This document shows, one piece after another, positions 1 through 11,107 of a stretch of DNA of 64,000 bases. Numbering within the stretch: the first letter of the stretch is position 1; every line of letters begins with the position of its first letter. The notes under the pieces are model-generated. The model did not search any database. It worked only from the letters and a program-made list of their open reading frames with translations, and had not been told where the DNA came from. The DNA is from Shinisaurus crocodilurus (lineage: Eukaryota; Chordata; Lepidosauria; Squamata; Shinisauridae). The stretch is taken from positions 293,928,971 through 293,992,970 of the forward strand of contig CM037878.1 of the NCBI GenBank assembly GCA_021292165.1, given 5' to 3'. The position numbers and the translations under genes were made by a program.

Positions 1-68
1 CCAGGTTCTCACATGCTATGAAAGAGGCAGAAAAAGGTCTGCTCTGCACTCTCATCATGGGAAACCCT

Positions 69-218
69 TCATAGATTTCATAGATCATAGAGTTGGAAGG
101 GGCCTACAAGGCCATCGAGTCCAACCCCCTGCTCAATGCAGGAAACTAGAGGAGGGGGTCTCCCATCCAAGTAACAACCAGGCTTGACCCTGCTTAGCTT
201 TTCCACGCTCAGACAAGC
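69..218 (-). mobile_element. 5S rRNA-headed SINE with CR1-like tail
   Basis: Read on the minus strand, the head matches the 5S rRNA internal control region (GGAAGCTAAGCAGGGTC, then TACTTGGATGGGAGACC with small changes). It is followed by a tail ending in a GTTGGACTCGATGGCCTTG-type motif and ATAG repeats, as in the CR1 LINE 3' end. It is not a 5S gene because the outer 5S parts are missing. Confidence 0.85.
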
Positions 219-642
219 ATACAGAGGTCTCTGTGTGCGCACTCTTTTCTACTCTGAGAAAAGCTGGATTGTGTAACTTTAAACAAAGCGAGTACACTTT
301 TGCTTGCCATGTGAACAGGCAAGGGGGTTAGGCAGGGTAGGCAAGCACCACCCCACGATCACTGATAATCCTGCAGAGAAACCCCCTTCTGAACATGGAG
401 ATTAAATCAGATGTTTCCCGCATGGTACTGAAGGACTAGAAACTTGATTTTTTAAAAATTAAAATTAAAACTATAAGCTTTATTTTCAGACTTCTGAATT
501 CTGTGTGCAAATACACAGCAATTTCAGATGAGTGCAGAAAACACACATACTCGTTTTAAAAGAATGGCAGACAACTTGCTTACTTGATCTGAAGGTAAAA
601 GCCCCTGAGTTGAAGTGAATTCAGCATCCAGTTGGCTTACAC
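219..642. other. no recognisable feature
   Basis: Mostly AT-rich single-copy sequence. I see no exon or repeat signature in it. Confidence 0.5.
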
Positions 643-705
643 CAGGGGTGCAAAACTTTTTTGGCCCCGAGGGGAGCAAGTGATACCAGTTCAAGGGTTG
701 GAGGC

Positions 706-763
706 CACACACACACACTCACTCACACACACACACACACACACACACTCTCACACACACACT
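706..763. repeat. (AC)n microsatellite
   Basis: Nearly uninterrupted AC dinucleotides with a few CTC interruptions. Confidence 0.95.
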
Positions 764-877
764 CCAGCAACCCTAGTTCAGATTGCTCTTCCATCGCTGC
801 TAGCACTGCTGGGAACAGTTGGTCTCTATGAGGATCTCTGGGGGAGGGAGGAGAAATTGGCAGGGGGTGTCAGGACA

Positions 878-889
878 CGTGTGTGTGTT

Positions 890-928
<39 letters not shown>
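878..928. repeat. (TG)n microsatellite
   Basis: TG dinucleotides with one TTTG interruption near the start. It is opposite in sense to the AC tract 115 bases upstream. Confidence 0.95.
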
Positions 929-930
<2 letters not shown>

Positions 931-1074
931 GGGGGTGCAGTTAAGGCCTTTGGGAGCCGCATGCATCTCTGGTTTCCACAATCATCCATGAGAATGAAAC
1001 GATTATTCCCAAAGAGTTAAGGAGGCATGTGCGTATGTGTGTGTTGTTTACTCGCATCACGGTTCATCTTAAGG

Positions 1075-1222
1075 AGCACAGGAGGAAGATGCCTTATTCG
1101 GTCTACACTGCACACGGAGTGGTAGTAGCTCTTCCCCGGTTTCAGAGAGGGGGCCTTTCCCAGCTATAAGTGGAGATACTAGAGATGGAACCTGGGAACT
1201 TTTGCATGCAAAGCACGGCCAT
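1075..1222 (-). mobile_element. tRNA-headed SINE, degraded
   Basis: On the minus strand the head includes TTTGCATGCAAAAGTTCCCAG, a B-box-like stretch. The body ends in a GACCGAATAAGGCATCTTCC-type tail, a worn version of the SINE tail also seen at 5340, 10560 and 36400. Confidence 0.6.
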
Positions 1223-1295
1223 TGTATTAAGAATTAAGCACCGCGAGTCAAAGTATAATTCTCCTCTGACTTGGAATGTGGACTTCTGAGCATTC

Positions 1296-1345
1296 TGAGC
1301 CAGCTGTGCTGGCTGGGGCATGCTGGGAATTGTAGGCTTCCTCCC
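1296..1345. mobile_element. foldback element fragment
   Basis: The segment reads AGCCAGCTGTGCTGGCTGGG and continues GCATGCTGGGAATTGTAGG. This is the centre and right arm of the foldback type seen whole at 57585-57675. Confidence 0.6.
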
Positions 1346-1923
1346 CCCCCCCCATCTAAGCATGCATAGAGATTGCACCTTTAATGAACTACAACCCAGC
1401 AGCTTTGTAAACCCATGCGCAGAAGTGCTTTAATTTCAATCCTTCGGGGGAGGGCGGCATCCAAATTATTGCTGTGAACTCCGCAACCAGACCGACCGAC
1501 CGTCCTTTTGCTTGGCAAGGATCTTCTCATTTGGGACAATGATCTCAACTGTTCATTACAATTCCTCATGCAGGAACGGGGACGGGGGTAGGTAGAGTTT
1601 CCCAGTGGCTCTCCGCCACGGCTGGAGCTGGATGGTGGGTGCAGGGCAGGGGAAACCAAACGACAGTTCCCGGGGGGCGGGGGGGGCATTCAATCATGTG
1701 CATGCATGTATCAGCACGTATGCACCAATATGACAGGCTGGAAGGCAGACTTACACTCTTGGAAAACAAATACTTCCCCCTCCCCACAAAAATAAAAAGA
1801 ATAAAGCTTGCCAAAAAGATCATAATACCAAGTCAATTCTGCAGTGAACCCAAAGGGCCTATCAGTAATCTTTAAAAGCCTTCCAGGCTTTTGCAACTGT
1901 GGATGAACTGAGACCTTCTAGGT

Positions 1924-2058
1924 CAGTGTTCTCCAAGCTTGGGTCCCCAGATGCTTTTGGCCTACAACTCCCAGTATGCCCCAGCCAGCTACGCTGGCTG
2001 GGGCATGCTGGGAGTTGTAGGCCAAAAACATCTGGGGACCCAAGCTTGGAGAACACTG
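1924..2058. mobile_element. foldback element, subfamily A, full length
   Basis: This 135-bp palindrome has about 66-bp arms around a TAC centre, with two mismatches that I count. The ends are CAGTGTTCTCCAAGCTTGGG and its complement. No transposase is encoded. Related copies at 20446 and 30588 have perfect 8-bp flanking duplications, which points to hAT-type mobilisation. No clean duplication is visible here. Confidence 0.8.
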
Positions 2059-2742
2059 CTGTATCTCATCATCCAGGAACGTTGCGGGACACAGTACCTT
2101 CACACAGATGCTGCTCCTGCCGGGAGGGGCAGCCACCGCACAGGCCCTGCCTGACTATAATGCAGATCGGGGCTTTCATTGCTGGCTGCACACCGGTACA
2201 ATTCATTTCTTAATTTATTGAAACACATGTTCCCCTGCCATTCCTCCTGCTGCTAAGGATCTTGCAGCAGCTTCCCACAGTAGAAATCACGTATAAAATA
2301 TCAGCCAAATATTTTAATGCGAAAGCTAACGCGGCGATCAAAGCTGAGGCAACGGCGGTTTCAAACAAAGACCACGAGCAGCAGGACAGATCCATAATTC
2401 AGGGTTCGGCTCAACCACATGCTTGGTGGAACAAATGCATCTCTATCAATCTGCGGAAAATCCACAGGGATTGTGCCTGGCAGGCAGGCGGGTTTGCAGC
2501 TAAAGTCAGGCGGGCCAGACTCACCTGGGGAACTTGGCTCTACACGAAACTGTAACAATCCGAGGTGGGGGAGGGCACGCTTGTATGTGTGGGGGAGAGG
2601 GGGGCAGGGGAGGAGCACTGGACCACTTCCCCTGCCCTCGTTCACCCCCTCGGCAGACACACAGCAAGGAACCCGAGCTGGGCGAATGCAGCGGGAGGGG
2701 GATTCCAGTTCCCCTCCTGCCTTCTCCTGCCACCTTTTAGAC

Positions 2743-2790
2743 CAGGGGCGGGGAACCTTCTGCGGCCCAAAGGCCAGATCCCTTTTTGAA
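2743..2790. mobile_element. hAT end fragment
   Basis: CAGGGGCGGGGAACCTTCTG followed by CGGCCCAAAGGCCAGATCC resembles the left end of the elements at 28661 and 49328. Confidence 0.5.
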
Positions 2791-2805
2791 TAAGTCCATT
2801 TAGAT

Positions 2806-2942
2806 CAGGGCTCTCCGACCTTGGGTCCCCAGATGTTGCTGGACTACAGCTCCCAGAATCCCTTGCCAATTCGCCATGCTGGCTGGGTATGCTGGGAGCT
2901 GTAGGCCGGCAACATCTGGGGACCCAAGGTCGGAGAGCCCTG
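2806..2942. mobile_element. foldback element, full length
   Basis: This 137-bp palindrome begins CAGGGCTCTCCGACCTTGGG and ends with the complement. The centre is the shared CCAGCATGGC-type motif. No exact target duplication was found. Confidence 0.75.
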
Positions 2943-2947
2943 AACAA

Positions 2948-3496
2948 ATGTCAGTGTACTGGAAGAAGCAAAGACTACTAGCGTTGAAAAAATGATCCTT
3001 CAACGCCAACTTCAGCGGACCGGTCATGTTGTTCGAATGCCTGACTGCCGTCTCCCAAAGCAGTTACTTTACTCCCAACTCAAGGATGGAAAGCGGAATA
3101 TCGGTGGTCAATATAAGAGGTTTAAAGATGTTCATAAGGCTAATCTAAAAAAAAATGCAATATAAACATCGAAAACTGGGAAGCTCTGGCCCATGAACGA
3201 TCTAAATGGAGGTTGGCCTTTCACAAAGGTTCCATGGACTTTGAAGAAGCCCGAGCGCAAGGCGAAAGGGAGAAACGTGCCAAGCGAAAAGCACGTCAAA
3301 TGAATCCTTTACAGGACCATCTTCCATCTGGTAACCTGTGTCCTCACTGTGGGAAGCTGTGTGGATCTAGAATTGGCCTCCACAGTCACTTACGGACCCA
3401 TCGCTAGAGTCTACACAATCTTCTTTAGAATCTCCTCCTTTTATCCCGGAAGACAATCTTACTCGGTCATGAGTGATCGCCTGATGATGATGAGAT
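2948..3496 (+). mobile_element. RTE-like LINE, 3' end
   Basis: This is the end of a non-LTR retrotransposon ORF2. An early frame reads GHVVRMPDCRLPKQLLYSQL. After a frameshift in an A-run near 3150 the other frame ends in a C2H2-type finger: CPHCGKLCGSRIGLHSHLRT, then HR and a stop at about 3405. The 3' end is a short (GAT)n tail. Homologous ends lie at 40051-40519 (+) and 42475-42713 (-). The microsatellite tail suits RTE-type LINEs, but the clade assignment is from memory. Confidence 0.7.
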
Positions 3497-3877
3497 ATTT
3501 GGAGGAGACCCAGATTCATGGGCGCAGCAGGCCTTTGCCAAGGGAGGGGTCCACCTGCACGGCACTGCCTGCTCTTCACCGTTAGCACCCCCAAGTTCTC
3601 AGTCCTTCCATCAGAATTCCCTTAAACTGCAGATTTAGGGAACTGCACCCAAGACCCTCAACATGCAAAGCAGTCCCCCATCCTGAGCCTTCTTCAGAGC
3701 AGGCCCTCTGCAGACACGACTCTTACCTCTGGAGGAAGCGACACACGGAGCAAGCAGGGCCTTTGACAAGCCGCCAGCCATAAACCACCAAAGTTCTTTT
3801 GAACCCTTCAAACTCTTGCTGTGCTTAAATTCAAGGGGAATTTCATTCCAGGACCATCATCACTTTATGAAATGCCG
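3497..3877. other. no recognisable feature
   Basis: The stretch around 3630-3690 (CATGCAAAGCAGT) may be a worn tRNA-SINE head on the minus strand. Nothing else is recognised. Confidence 0.4.
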
Positions 3878-4259
3878 CTTCTTTCAGGGCCACTTTCGCC
3901 TGAGCCCCGAGAGCAGCTCCAGCAGCCCTGCTCCCTGGTCCCATCACTGGGGGAGGATAAGGCCTTTTCAGTGGTGGCTCCCCAGGTGTGAAGCGACTTC
4001 TCCAAGGAGACCCATCAGACTCGACCCTTCCTTTCTCCTGCTTTTAGAGAGGCTCTGAAAAATTATTCCAGAGGGAACAGTTTTACCGGTGCTTTAATTA
4101 TTTCTCTGCTGGGTTTATTGTTGCTAATTGTTTGTTTCTCCTCAATGGAAAATGCTTTTTTTTTTTTTTATATTCACTTTATTGTATTGGTTCAGTTGAT
4201 TGGTTGCTGCTTAGTGTGCTTAGGGCAGAAAAATGAATAAAAATATATGGAAATAAATA
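3878..4259 (+). mobile_element. L2-like LINE 3' fragment
   Basis: GGCCTTTTCAGTGGTGGCTC encodes the A-F-S-V-V-A-P signature of the L2 ORF2 C-terminus. An AT-rich 3' part ending in AATAAA-like repeats follows. There are several frame breaks. Confidence 0.6.
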
Positions 4260-5015
4260 CTGCAGGAAGTACACGAGAGATTAATTTTGGAAATCAGCGC
4301 TGCCCACTGCCAGCTTCTATTTCACACGCAGAGAACAAGGGAGCACCATCAGAGCTCAATGCCGGAGAGGAACTTTTGGGCTGAGCGCAGTGCAGTGCAG
4401 TGCAGCGCAGTGCAGGCACATCCATCTCGAACCCACGCTCTATGCCCACTGCCTCCTCCTCCCGATATTTCTCCTCTTGAAAGCTGGGGGGGGGGAAATG
4501 ACCAGTTGTACCAGCTGCCCATTGTCTCTCTTCAGGCAAAAGCTCCGGGGGCTCTGCAGAGGAGCAGCGGCCTGGAGACCTAGTGACCTCCCTTCTCTTC
4601 AGGAAACAAACTCTTCCCACACGTGCTCCGGGACGGGCCAGAGGTCAGGATGCAGAGCCCGCCGGGAGGGGCTGGCTCGGGTGTTGTTGCTTCCTCTTGA
4701 CAAGCAGAGAGAGATCACGGAGAAAATGGAGAAAAGTGGGAGGAGGAAAAACCCTTCCCTTATTTAAAGATCTCTCTTCAAAGATCTCTCCCTTTGGTCA
4801 AGGGGACATGGCGGGGTTGGTCCTTAGGAGTTTACTGTATCTCAGATGGTTGTCGTCATGGCAGAACATGAACGGGGCATGTCTCCCCGTGTGAAGGACG
4901 GCAGCAAAACGCTCTTTCACTCGTCTGCCTATCCTGTCTGATGGAATGAATCGACAGAAACACAGAGGATGTGTCTTCCTGGAATTCTTCTTATTATTTA
5001 CATAGCACTTTTAGG
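4260..5015. other. no recognisable gene; short GCAGT repeats
   Basis: Moderately GC-rich sequence. Positions 4386-4415 hold a few GCAGT units. The open frames here lack any family signature. Confidence 0.5.
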
Positions 5016-5351
5016 AAGGCCCATAGTTCAGCCCCTGCTTTTCATGCTGAAGGTCCCAAGTTCGATCCCCAGCGCTGGAGAGCCATGGCTGCCAGTCAGT
5101 GTCGACCAGGAATAGGCAACCTTGTGTCCTCCAGATGTTTTGGATAATAACTCTCATCTATCCCAGCCAGCATGGCCAATGGTCAGGGATTATGGGAGAT
5201 GTAGTCCTGCACATCTGGAGGGCACAAGGTTGCTTCCCTCTGGAGTAGACAATACTGAGATTGATGGGCCACGGGTGTGGTTTAATACAGAGCGTAACGC
5301 AGTGCCGGAGCAGTGTAACATATTGGGTATGAGGCAGCTTCCTATGCTCCG
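5016..5351 (+). mobile_element. tRNA-headed SINE split by a foldback
   Basis: The head has CCATAGTTCAGCCCCTGCTT and GGTCCCAAGTTCGATCCCC, which correspond to A- and B-box positions. After the foldback insertion (5107-5242) the body resumes with GTAGACAATACTGAGATTGA and ends GAGGCAGCTTCCTATGCTC. Confidence 0.8.
5107..5242. mobile_element. foldback element, subfamily B, inside a SINE
   Basis: The left end is CAGGAATAGGCAACCTTGTG and the right end CACAAGGTTGCTTCCCTCTG. Flanks GTGTCGAC (5099-5106) and GAGTAGAC (5243-5250) match at 6 of 8 bases. Both resemble the expected SINE motif GTGTAGAC, so this is a decayed 8-bp target duplication. Confidence 0.75.
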
Positions 5352-5747
5352 GTCAATGTGCGGAGTTCATTACAGTGTACGAGAGGAAAGGTCCTTGCCA
5401 AGGGGCTTACACAGTCTAAAATTGTGCTAAATGAAAAGGAAGGTCGTATTATTTGGCCTTAGGAAAGGTGAGCAGATCTCAGCCTTATCATTCAGAAAGC
5501 AAAGGAAGTTCAGAGAATGAACAGCCATATCATGTAATTAACAGCTCACTGCATTAAGGACACTGTAGCCTTTTTTGTTTGTGAGGCACTGCTGTGCCGG
5601 TGTTTTTTTTTCTTTCGTTTCAATCGCAATTGCTGCTCTGTGGGCACACGTTAATTAGTGCAGCACAGCATCCTCTGTGTTTCTGAAGTGATCAAGTGCC
5701 GCACACCAGTGCATAGTGCTGCAATTGCAGGAGAAGTAGGGGGAGTT
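5352..5747. other. unique DNA, possibly conserved non-coding
   Basis: No repeat signature is seen. The stretch near 5640-5690 holds a TTAATTAG homeodomain-type core in well-mixed sequence. Conservation is a guess. Confidence 0.3.
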
Positions 5748-7200
5748 AAGAACATGAGAAGGTAAGACGAGCCCTGACGCTGAATCAGACCAAGGGGGGT
5801 CCATCTAGTCCAGCATTCTGTTCACACAGCGGCCAACCAGCTGCCCCAATGGGAAGCCCGCAAGCAGGACATGAGTGCAACAGCACCCTCCCGCCCATGT
5901 TCCCCAGCAACTGGCGTACAGAGGCATACTGCCTCTGATACTGGAGGAAGCACATAGCCACTCAGGACTAGGAGCCACCGATGGCCTTCTCTTCCATGAA
6001 TTTCTCCAATCCCCTTTTAAAGCCATCTAAATTGGTGGCCATCCTCACATCCTGTGGAAGTGAATTCCATAGTTTAACCGTGTGCTGTGTGAAGAGGGAC
6101 TTCCTTTTATCTGTCCTGAATCTCCCACCAAACTCCTACCAAGCCATGTTGATCCTTTTCCAGTAGGGCTTGTCGTTCTATATGCTTACTGATTTTATCT
6201 TTAATAACTCTTTCAAGCAATTTACCCGGAACAGACGCTAAGCTAGTCCTCTGGCACAGAGGCTGATCTTAGGGACATGTTACATATTTTTGTTAGAAGA
6301 TCAGCAATTTCATATTTGAGTTCTTTAAGATCTCTAGGATGGATACCATCTGGGCCCTGTGATTTATTGACTTTCAGTTTGTCAGTAAGGTTGAGAACTT
6401 CATCTTTAGTCACCACTATTTGCCTCAATTCCTCAGACCCCCCCCCTCCTGAAAACATCAGTTCAGGCACAGGCATCTGTCCTATATCTTCTGCAGTGAA
6501 GACAGGGGGAAATAATTCATTCAGCCCCGATCCCCTTATCCTCCTTTAGTACTCCTTTAACTCCATTATTGGCCAGTGGTCCAACTGCCTCCCTAGCTGG
6601 TTTCCTGCTTCTGATATATTTAAAGAATTCTTTATTGTTGGCCTTGATGTTGTCAGCAATATGCTCCTCAAAATGCTTTTTTTGCATCTCTTATTGTCTG
6701 CTTGCATCTCCTTTGTGCAAGCTTGTGTTCCTTTTTGTTTTCCTCACTTGGGCAAGGCTTCTATTTTCTGAAGGGAGCCTTCTTCTCTCTAATAGCTTCC
6801 TCAACACTGCCCGTTAAACCATGCTGGTGACCTCTTGGACTTGGTGCTGCCTTTCCTAACCTGTGGCATACATTCTATCTGAGCTTCTGTTATTGTGGTT
6901 TTGAGTAATTTCCAAGCATTTTGAAGGGATTTATCCCTCTTGACCCACCCGCTTCAACTTCATTTTTACCAGTTCCCTCATTTTGGAGAAGTTTCCTCTT
7001 TTGAAGTCCAATGTGACTGTGTTAGACTTCTTTGGCAATCTGCCATTTAAATATATATTACATCTGATAGCATTGTGGTCACTATTTCCAATTGGTTCAA
7101 CAACATTTATATTTCGTACTAGGTCCTGGGCAACACCACTTAGGATGAAATCCAGGGTTGCCTCCTCTTTGGTCAGTTCCATGAGTTGAAGGGTCATCAT
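5748..7200 (-). mobile_element. CR1-clade LINE (subfamily 2), internally deleted
   Basis: On the minus strand, 7200 to 6900 encodes the endonuclease end including GNSDHNAIRCNIY. From 6476 to about 6180 lies the start of the reverse transcriptase, with LKVNKSQGPDGIHPRDLKEL and then LLERVIKDKISKHIERQALL. The sequence then jumps to the 3' end of ORF2 and the tail (6160-5748), which contains TCTAGTCCAGCATTCTGTTC on the plus strand. The catalytic core of the reverse transcriptase is missing. Other copies of this 3' end lie at 9880, 15815, 34573, 43311 and 54940. Confidence 0.8.
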
Positions 7201-7557
7201 GTGTGTTTGTGTCTAGTACAGTGTGAAAACATGCCACAAGCCACAGTACAATGCTCTAACTGCAGGGGAAGTGGTCATGCTGCCATTTCAGGTCGCTCTT
7301 CTTCTTTTTATAGTACAGTAACCGAACACGCACCTTCACAACTGTGCAGGAACGCAGGCTTGAAACTAAATGGTGTGGTTATTCACAGCTGCGCAGCTGT
7401 GTAGGTGCACAGTGAAAAATAGTCACAAACCCCACCCCACGGATTTCCTGCCCACAAATCCCATCAAAATCTATGCAAGGTAAGAGCAGAGAATGGGAGG
7501 AGGAGTAGGAGTATAAAGACATGGGGGGATGGAAAGAAGTTGTGGGAAGTTTTGTTT
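7201..7557. other. no recognisable feature
   Basis: Single-copy-looking sequence with short open frames only. Confidence 0.4.
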
Positions 7558-7583
7558 ACACACACACACACACACACACACAC
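7558..7583. repeat. (AC)n microsatellite
   Basis: About 13 AC units. Confidence 0.95.
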
Positions 7584-7604
7584 CCTACCCCCATCTGCAG
7601 TCTG

Positions 7605-7775
7605 AACTGGGCTACAGCTCAGTGGTAATACTTTGCCTGCAAAAGGTGCAAGGTTTAGTCCATGGCACCTCAAGGATTTTACTCTGCAGGGCTGACAAAG
7701 ACTTCTCTCACTGCCTGAAACCCAGGAGAGCCACCAACAAAGTAGACAATACTGGGCAAGATGGACTCTTGTGAA
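7605..7775 (+). mobile_element. tRNA-headed SINE
   Basis: The head GGCTACAGCTCAGTGGTAAT carries an A-box. The middle GCCTGAAACCCAGGAGAGCC and the later AGTAGACAATACTGGGCAAG match the SINE body at 5016-5351. Confidence 0.75.
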
Positions 7776-8420
7776 AGACAGCTCCATCAGCTCCTGCTCA
7801 CATCCTCCTCCTGGATATGTAACCCAGCTCCTGTGAGCAACTGCTAATTTGTCATTTGGCCTGATGAAGAACTCGGTGCAGCTCAAAAGTCTGCACATTC
7901 TTTAGCCTTGTGGACTTAGCGAGGAAGAATCCAGTGCCTTCCAGTACAAGTGAAAGGACACTAGTAAACTGTCAGGATCACTCACTCAGACAGGCCGCTT
8001 GAACTGGCCAAAGTAATCCCGGAACACCCATTCACAGCTGGGCCTGCCCAGCTGACATGGAAAGGAAGCTTGGAAAACAAATGTGATGAACCGGGTCCCT
8101 CGTGTTTTTGCGTTGGCCCAGAAAACAGGAAAAAACCCTCCCCGACTGGAATAGCTCTACACAAATATTAACACTCCATTCATCCACGAAGCACTCCAGG
8201 AGGCAGAGTGTGGCTGAGGGGTGCAGCTGCGGGCAATTCAAGCAGACATGGCAGAGGGGACTGAGATCTCAGCGCAGGCAGGCAGGCAGAGTGAGTGAGG
8301 GAGGGGGGCTGCTTCAGGTGTGTAAGATATACACCGTTGTCGTGCAGCTGCTGCCACAAAACTTCCTTTAGCTTCATCCCCTCCTCCTCCAGTTTTGGAG
8401 GAGAAAGGACATCCAGCCAG
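7776..8420. other. no recognisable gene
   Basis: Mixed sequence. Open frames at 8180-8420 do not resemble known domains, and several run on into the ACTCG repeats of the next element. Confidence 0.4.
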
Positions 8421-9193
8421 CAGGGATGTTGAAGAGTCCTTGGTCTCGAGTCACGAGTCGAGTCACGAGTCTTTGGACTCGAGTCCGAGTCCAAGTCCAT
8501 GGTCCAAAATGGTGACTCCCGAGTCCCGAGTCCTGAGTCACTCCCAAAACTGACTCCACGAGTCCTTATTAAAATCAATGGGGTTTCCCCCCAACAAAAT
8601 AAGGCTACTTCAGATGTGTGGCTTAAATAAATTCTAGGCACAAGTGTGCCTTTTTATTTCAAAACTCTGCAACTGATTTTGGCAAGAACAGACCAGGCAG
8701 ACAAACCCAAAATAACCAGGCAGGCAGAGGAGGCAGGGAACCCCAAAGCAGGCAGGCAGAGGCCTTTGTCTTGGACAATTCAACTGTTGAACAGGTCAAG
8801 AAGAGACCAGGCAGGCAGAGGAGGTTGGGAACCCAAAACAGGCAGGCAGAGGCAGCCAAACCCAAAATGTCTGACCCTAACCCAAACCCCCCACAACACA
8901 TCAGTCAAAATAAATCTCAACACATCGTTGGGGCTGCGCTCCTGGTAGCTGTCCATAGTGGCCGAGCACCGGCGCGCCTCGCTTCTATGCGCTCTTCACC
9001 GGTGATCGCGCTCCTTCTGGCACAGCCAGAAGACTCGTCAACAGCCCAGGGATGTTGACGAGTCCTTGGTCTCGAGTCCCAAGTCGAGTCTTGAGTCCCA
9101 TTAAAAATATTGGGACTCGAGTCCGAGTCGAGTCAGAGGGGGGACTCAGTCCGACTCACGAGTCGAGTCCTCGAGTCCGAGTCCCCATCCCTG
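8421..9193 (-). mobile_element. ACTCG-type hAT transposon, non-autonomous
   Basis: The ends are CAGGGATG and CATCCCTG, with dense GACTCG/GAGTCC arrays at 8440-8545 and 9051-9190. The flanks CCAGCCAG (8413-8420) and CCAGTCAG (9194-9201) agree at 7 of 8, a hAT-length target duplication. The body keeps the CCTCTGCCTGCCTG-type block (as its complement) but no transposase. Compared with the copy at 17312, the region between the TGATGTGTTG motif and the CAGACATTTTGGG motif is deleted. Confidence 0.88.
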
Positions 9194-9879
9194 CCAGTCA
9201 GTATGGGATATAAACTCAGCCAACACCTGGGTTTGCACATCAAACTCACTGAAGAGGCACAGCCGCACGCACCCCACAGCTTCTCCATCGTCCAACCAGA
9301 GCACAATTGTTTTGTCAACCCTCCGAGGATAAATTGTCAGGCGCTTATCAGGGAATGGCTGTTCTGCTAATTGCCTCTCGGTTGCAGAATGTCTCATCCT
9401 GACTTAGGAAGCCCAGGGAGGAGGAAAGCGGAAATACTGTCCAAAATTATCCCAGAAGACCTGTCTCCTCATATATTTCTTCTTGTTTTATTCATTTAAA
9501 AGCATTTTTTATACCTCTGTTCCTCACTGGTCCAAGGAATTTACAATCCAAATTTAGACAACTGTGGCTGTGATCCGAAGATTCCACCCTCTCCCAAAAG
9601 AGGAATATCATCACAGGGCAAAGGGGCAAATAAATGACCAAAGAAGCTGTGATCTACACACCATACAAAAAGAAATATGCAAGCAAGTGATGAGAAGCAA
9701 ATATTATAGCCATAACAGAACTTCCATACTGAGCCGCAGGATGCCTCCATGATGCCACTGGAAAATAACAAGGGATAGTGATCTCCACTGTACTTTTTTC
9801 ATGAGCTCTTCAAAGGAGCATCTGACTAATCACTACTGGGGACAGAATACTGGACTGGATTTTTTCTCCTCTACAATAA
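9194..9879. other. mostly unique; worn repeat end near 9480
   Basis: 9480-9545 resembles a decayed minus-strand SINE or LINE tail. No coding signature is seen in the rest. Confidence 0.35.
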
Positions 9880-10342
9880 TACTGGAGCCCAATGAGTTCA
9901 TCTCATGAAGCTGATGGGTGGGAGATTCAGGACAGATAAAAGGAAGGATCCACCCACAGATCATTGGTTATTGGATGGATTAGAAATGTAATAAAATGAA
10001 TGAATTTACTTCTTCACACAGCACAGAGTTGTTGAACTATGGAATTCACTTCCACAAGATGTAGTGATGGCCACCCATCTGGATAAAGGGGGTGGACAAA
10101 CTCTTGGAGGAGAAGGCCATCCATGGCCACCCGTCCTGATTGACTAAATGCTCCCTCCAGGATCAGAGGCAGTCTGCCTATGTACACCAGTTGCTGGGGA
10201 ACATGGGCGGGAGGGTGCTGTTGCACTCATGCCCTGCTTGTGGGTTTCCCGCCGGCAACTTGTTGGCCATCGTGTGAACCAAACGGTGGACTAGCTGGCC
10301 TTTGGTCTGATCCAGCAGGGCTCTTCTTATGTTCTTATGGAC
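9880..10342 (+). mobile_element. CR1-clade LINE (subfamily 2) 3' end
   Basis: It contains GAAGCTGATGGGTGGGAGAT, then TATGGAATTCACTTCCACAA, both from the ORF2 C-terminus of this subfamily. The 3' part ends with GATCCAGCAGGGCTCTTCTT ATGTTC. There are several frame breaks. Confidence 0.8.
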
Positions 10343-10589
10343 AGATTTTTGGTGGGATCCAAGGAAAAAAAGGAAGCTGCCGTATGCGAAGCCATGCCAT
10401 TGCTCGCATCTACTCCCCCACAAGTCCTCTCAACTAGCAGTGGCTACCTGGGGCCTGAGGCAAAGAAGGGCCTTTCCCAGCCCTGTTCCCTGAACTTGTT
10501 TTACGTGGTGGTGCATGAAAAGGAGGCCCTCCACCACACCTTAACTAGGAACACAGGAACATAGGAAGCTGCCTTATATTGAGTCATTG

Positions 10590-10694
10590 AGCTGCCCAAG
10601 TGAGGAAAACAAAAGGGAACACAAGCTTGCACAAAGGAGATGCAAGCAGACAATAAGAGATGCAAAAAAAGCATTTTGAGGAGCATATTGCTGG
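10590..10694 (+). mobile_element. CR1-clade LINE (subfamily 2) internal fragment
   Basis: The segment is the reverse complement of about 6655-6765 of the minus-strand LINE. The shared words include GAGATGCAAGCAGACAATAA and GCATTTTGAGGAGCATATTG. It lies inside a SINE and ends at an AC microsatellite. Confidence 0.8.
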
Positions 10695-10695
10695 C

Positions 10696-10732
<37 letters not shown>
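10696..10732. repeat. (AC)n microsatellite
   Basis: About 17 AC units at the 3' edge of the nested LINE fragment. Confidence 0.95.
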
Positions 10733-10736
<4 letters not shown>

Positions 10737-11107
10737 GGTCCAGCCAGCCCAGTATTGTCAACACTGACTGGCAGCAATGGCTCTCCCCGCAGGGTTTCAG
10801 GCAGGAGTTTTTCCAGCCTTACCTGGAGATACCGGGGGGGGGGGGATCAAACCTGTGAACTTCCGCATACAAAGCAGGGGCTCCACCCCTGAGCCACGGC
10901 CCCTCCCCTACGGCAAGGATGTAAGGCTGGGGAACAAGGCCGGCGATGCAGTCCATGGCTCAAGAAGAGCCCTTTCCCTTGTGGTCGTGGCGGGAGAGGA
11001 ACCCATCTCATTCCGCCCATGCGTTACACCAGCACGGCAGGAGGAAGCTAGCTGCCATCAAGGTATGTCTTCCAGTCGCACTAATAACCCCACAACTTTC
11101 ACACGGA

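Larger units (their letters stand above)
643..990. mobile_element. hAT-like remnant carrying dinucleotide tracts
   Basis: It starts with CAGGGGTGCAAAACTTTTTT and a GGCCCCGAGGGG block, like the CAGGGGTGGGGAACC-type hAT ends elsewhere in the window. The interior holds an AC tract (about 706-763) and a TG tract (about 878-928). The right end is unclear. Confidence 0.4.
10550..10905 (-). mobile_element. tRNA-headed SINE split by a LINE fragment
   Basis: On the minus strand the head is at 10880-10905 (GGCCGTGGCTCAGGGGTGGA) and the tail at 10550-10585 (AAGGCAGCTTCCTATG). The middle is interrupted at about 10590-10735 by a LINE fragment and an AC tract. Confidence 0.8.

Noticed and set aside
632..991. 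Open frame with Thr-His and Val-Cys runs
   Set aside because: It is translated AC and TG microsatellite sequence.
3213..3407. C2H2 zinc-finger gene
   Set aside because: The finger is the end of a LINE ORF2 found in three copies.
8430..8641. Open frames rich in Ser, Arg, Thr and Asp in the ACTCG arrays
   Set aside because: They are translations of tandem GACTCG/GAGTCC units, not proteins.
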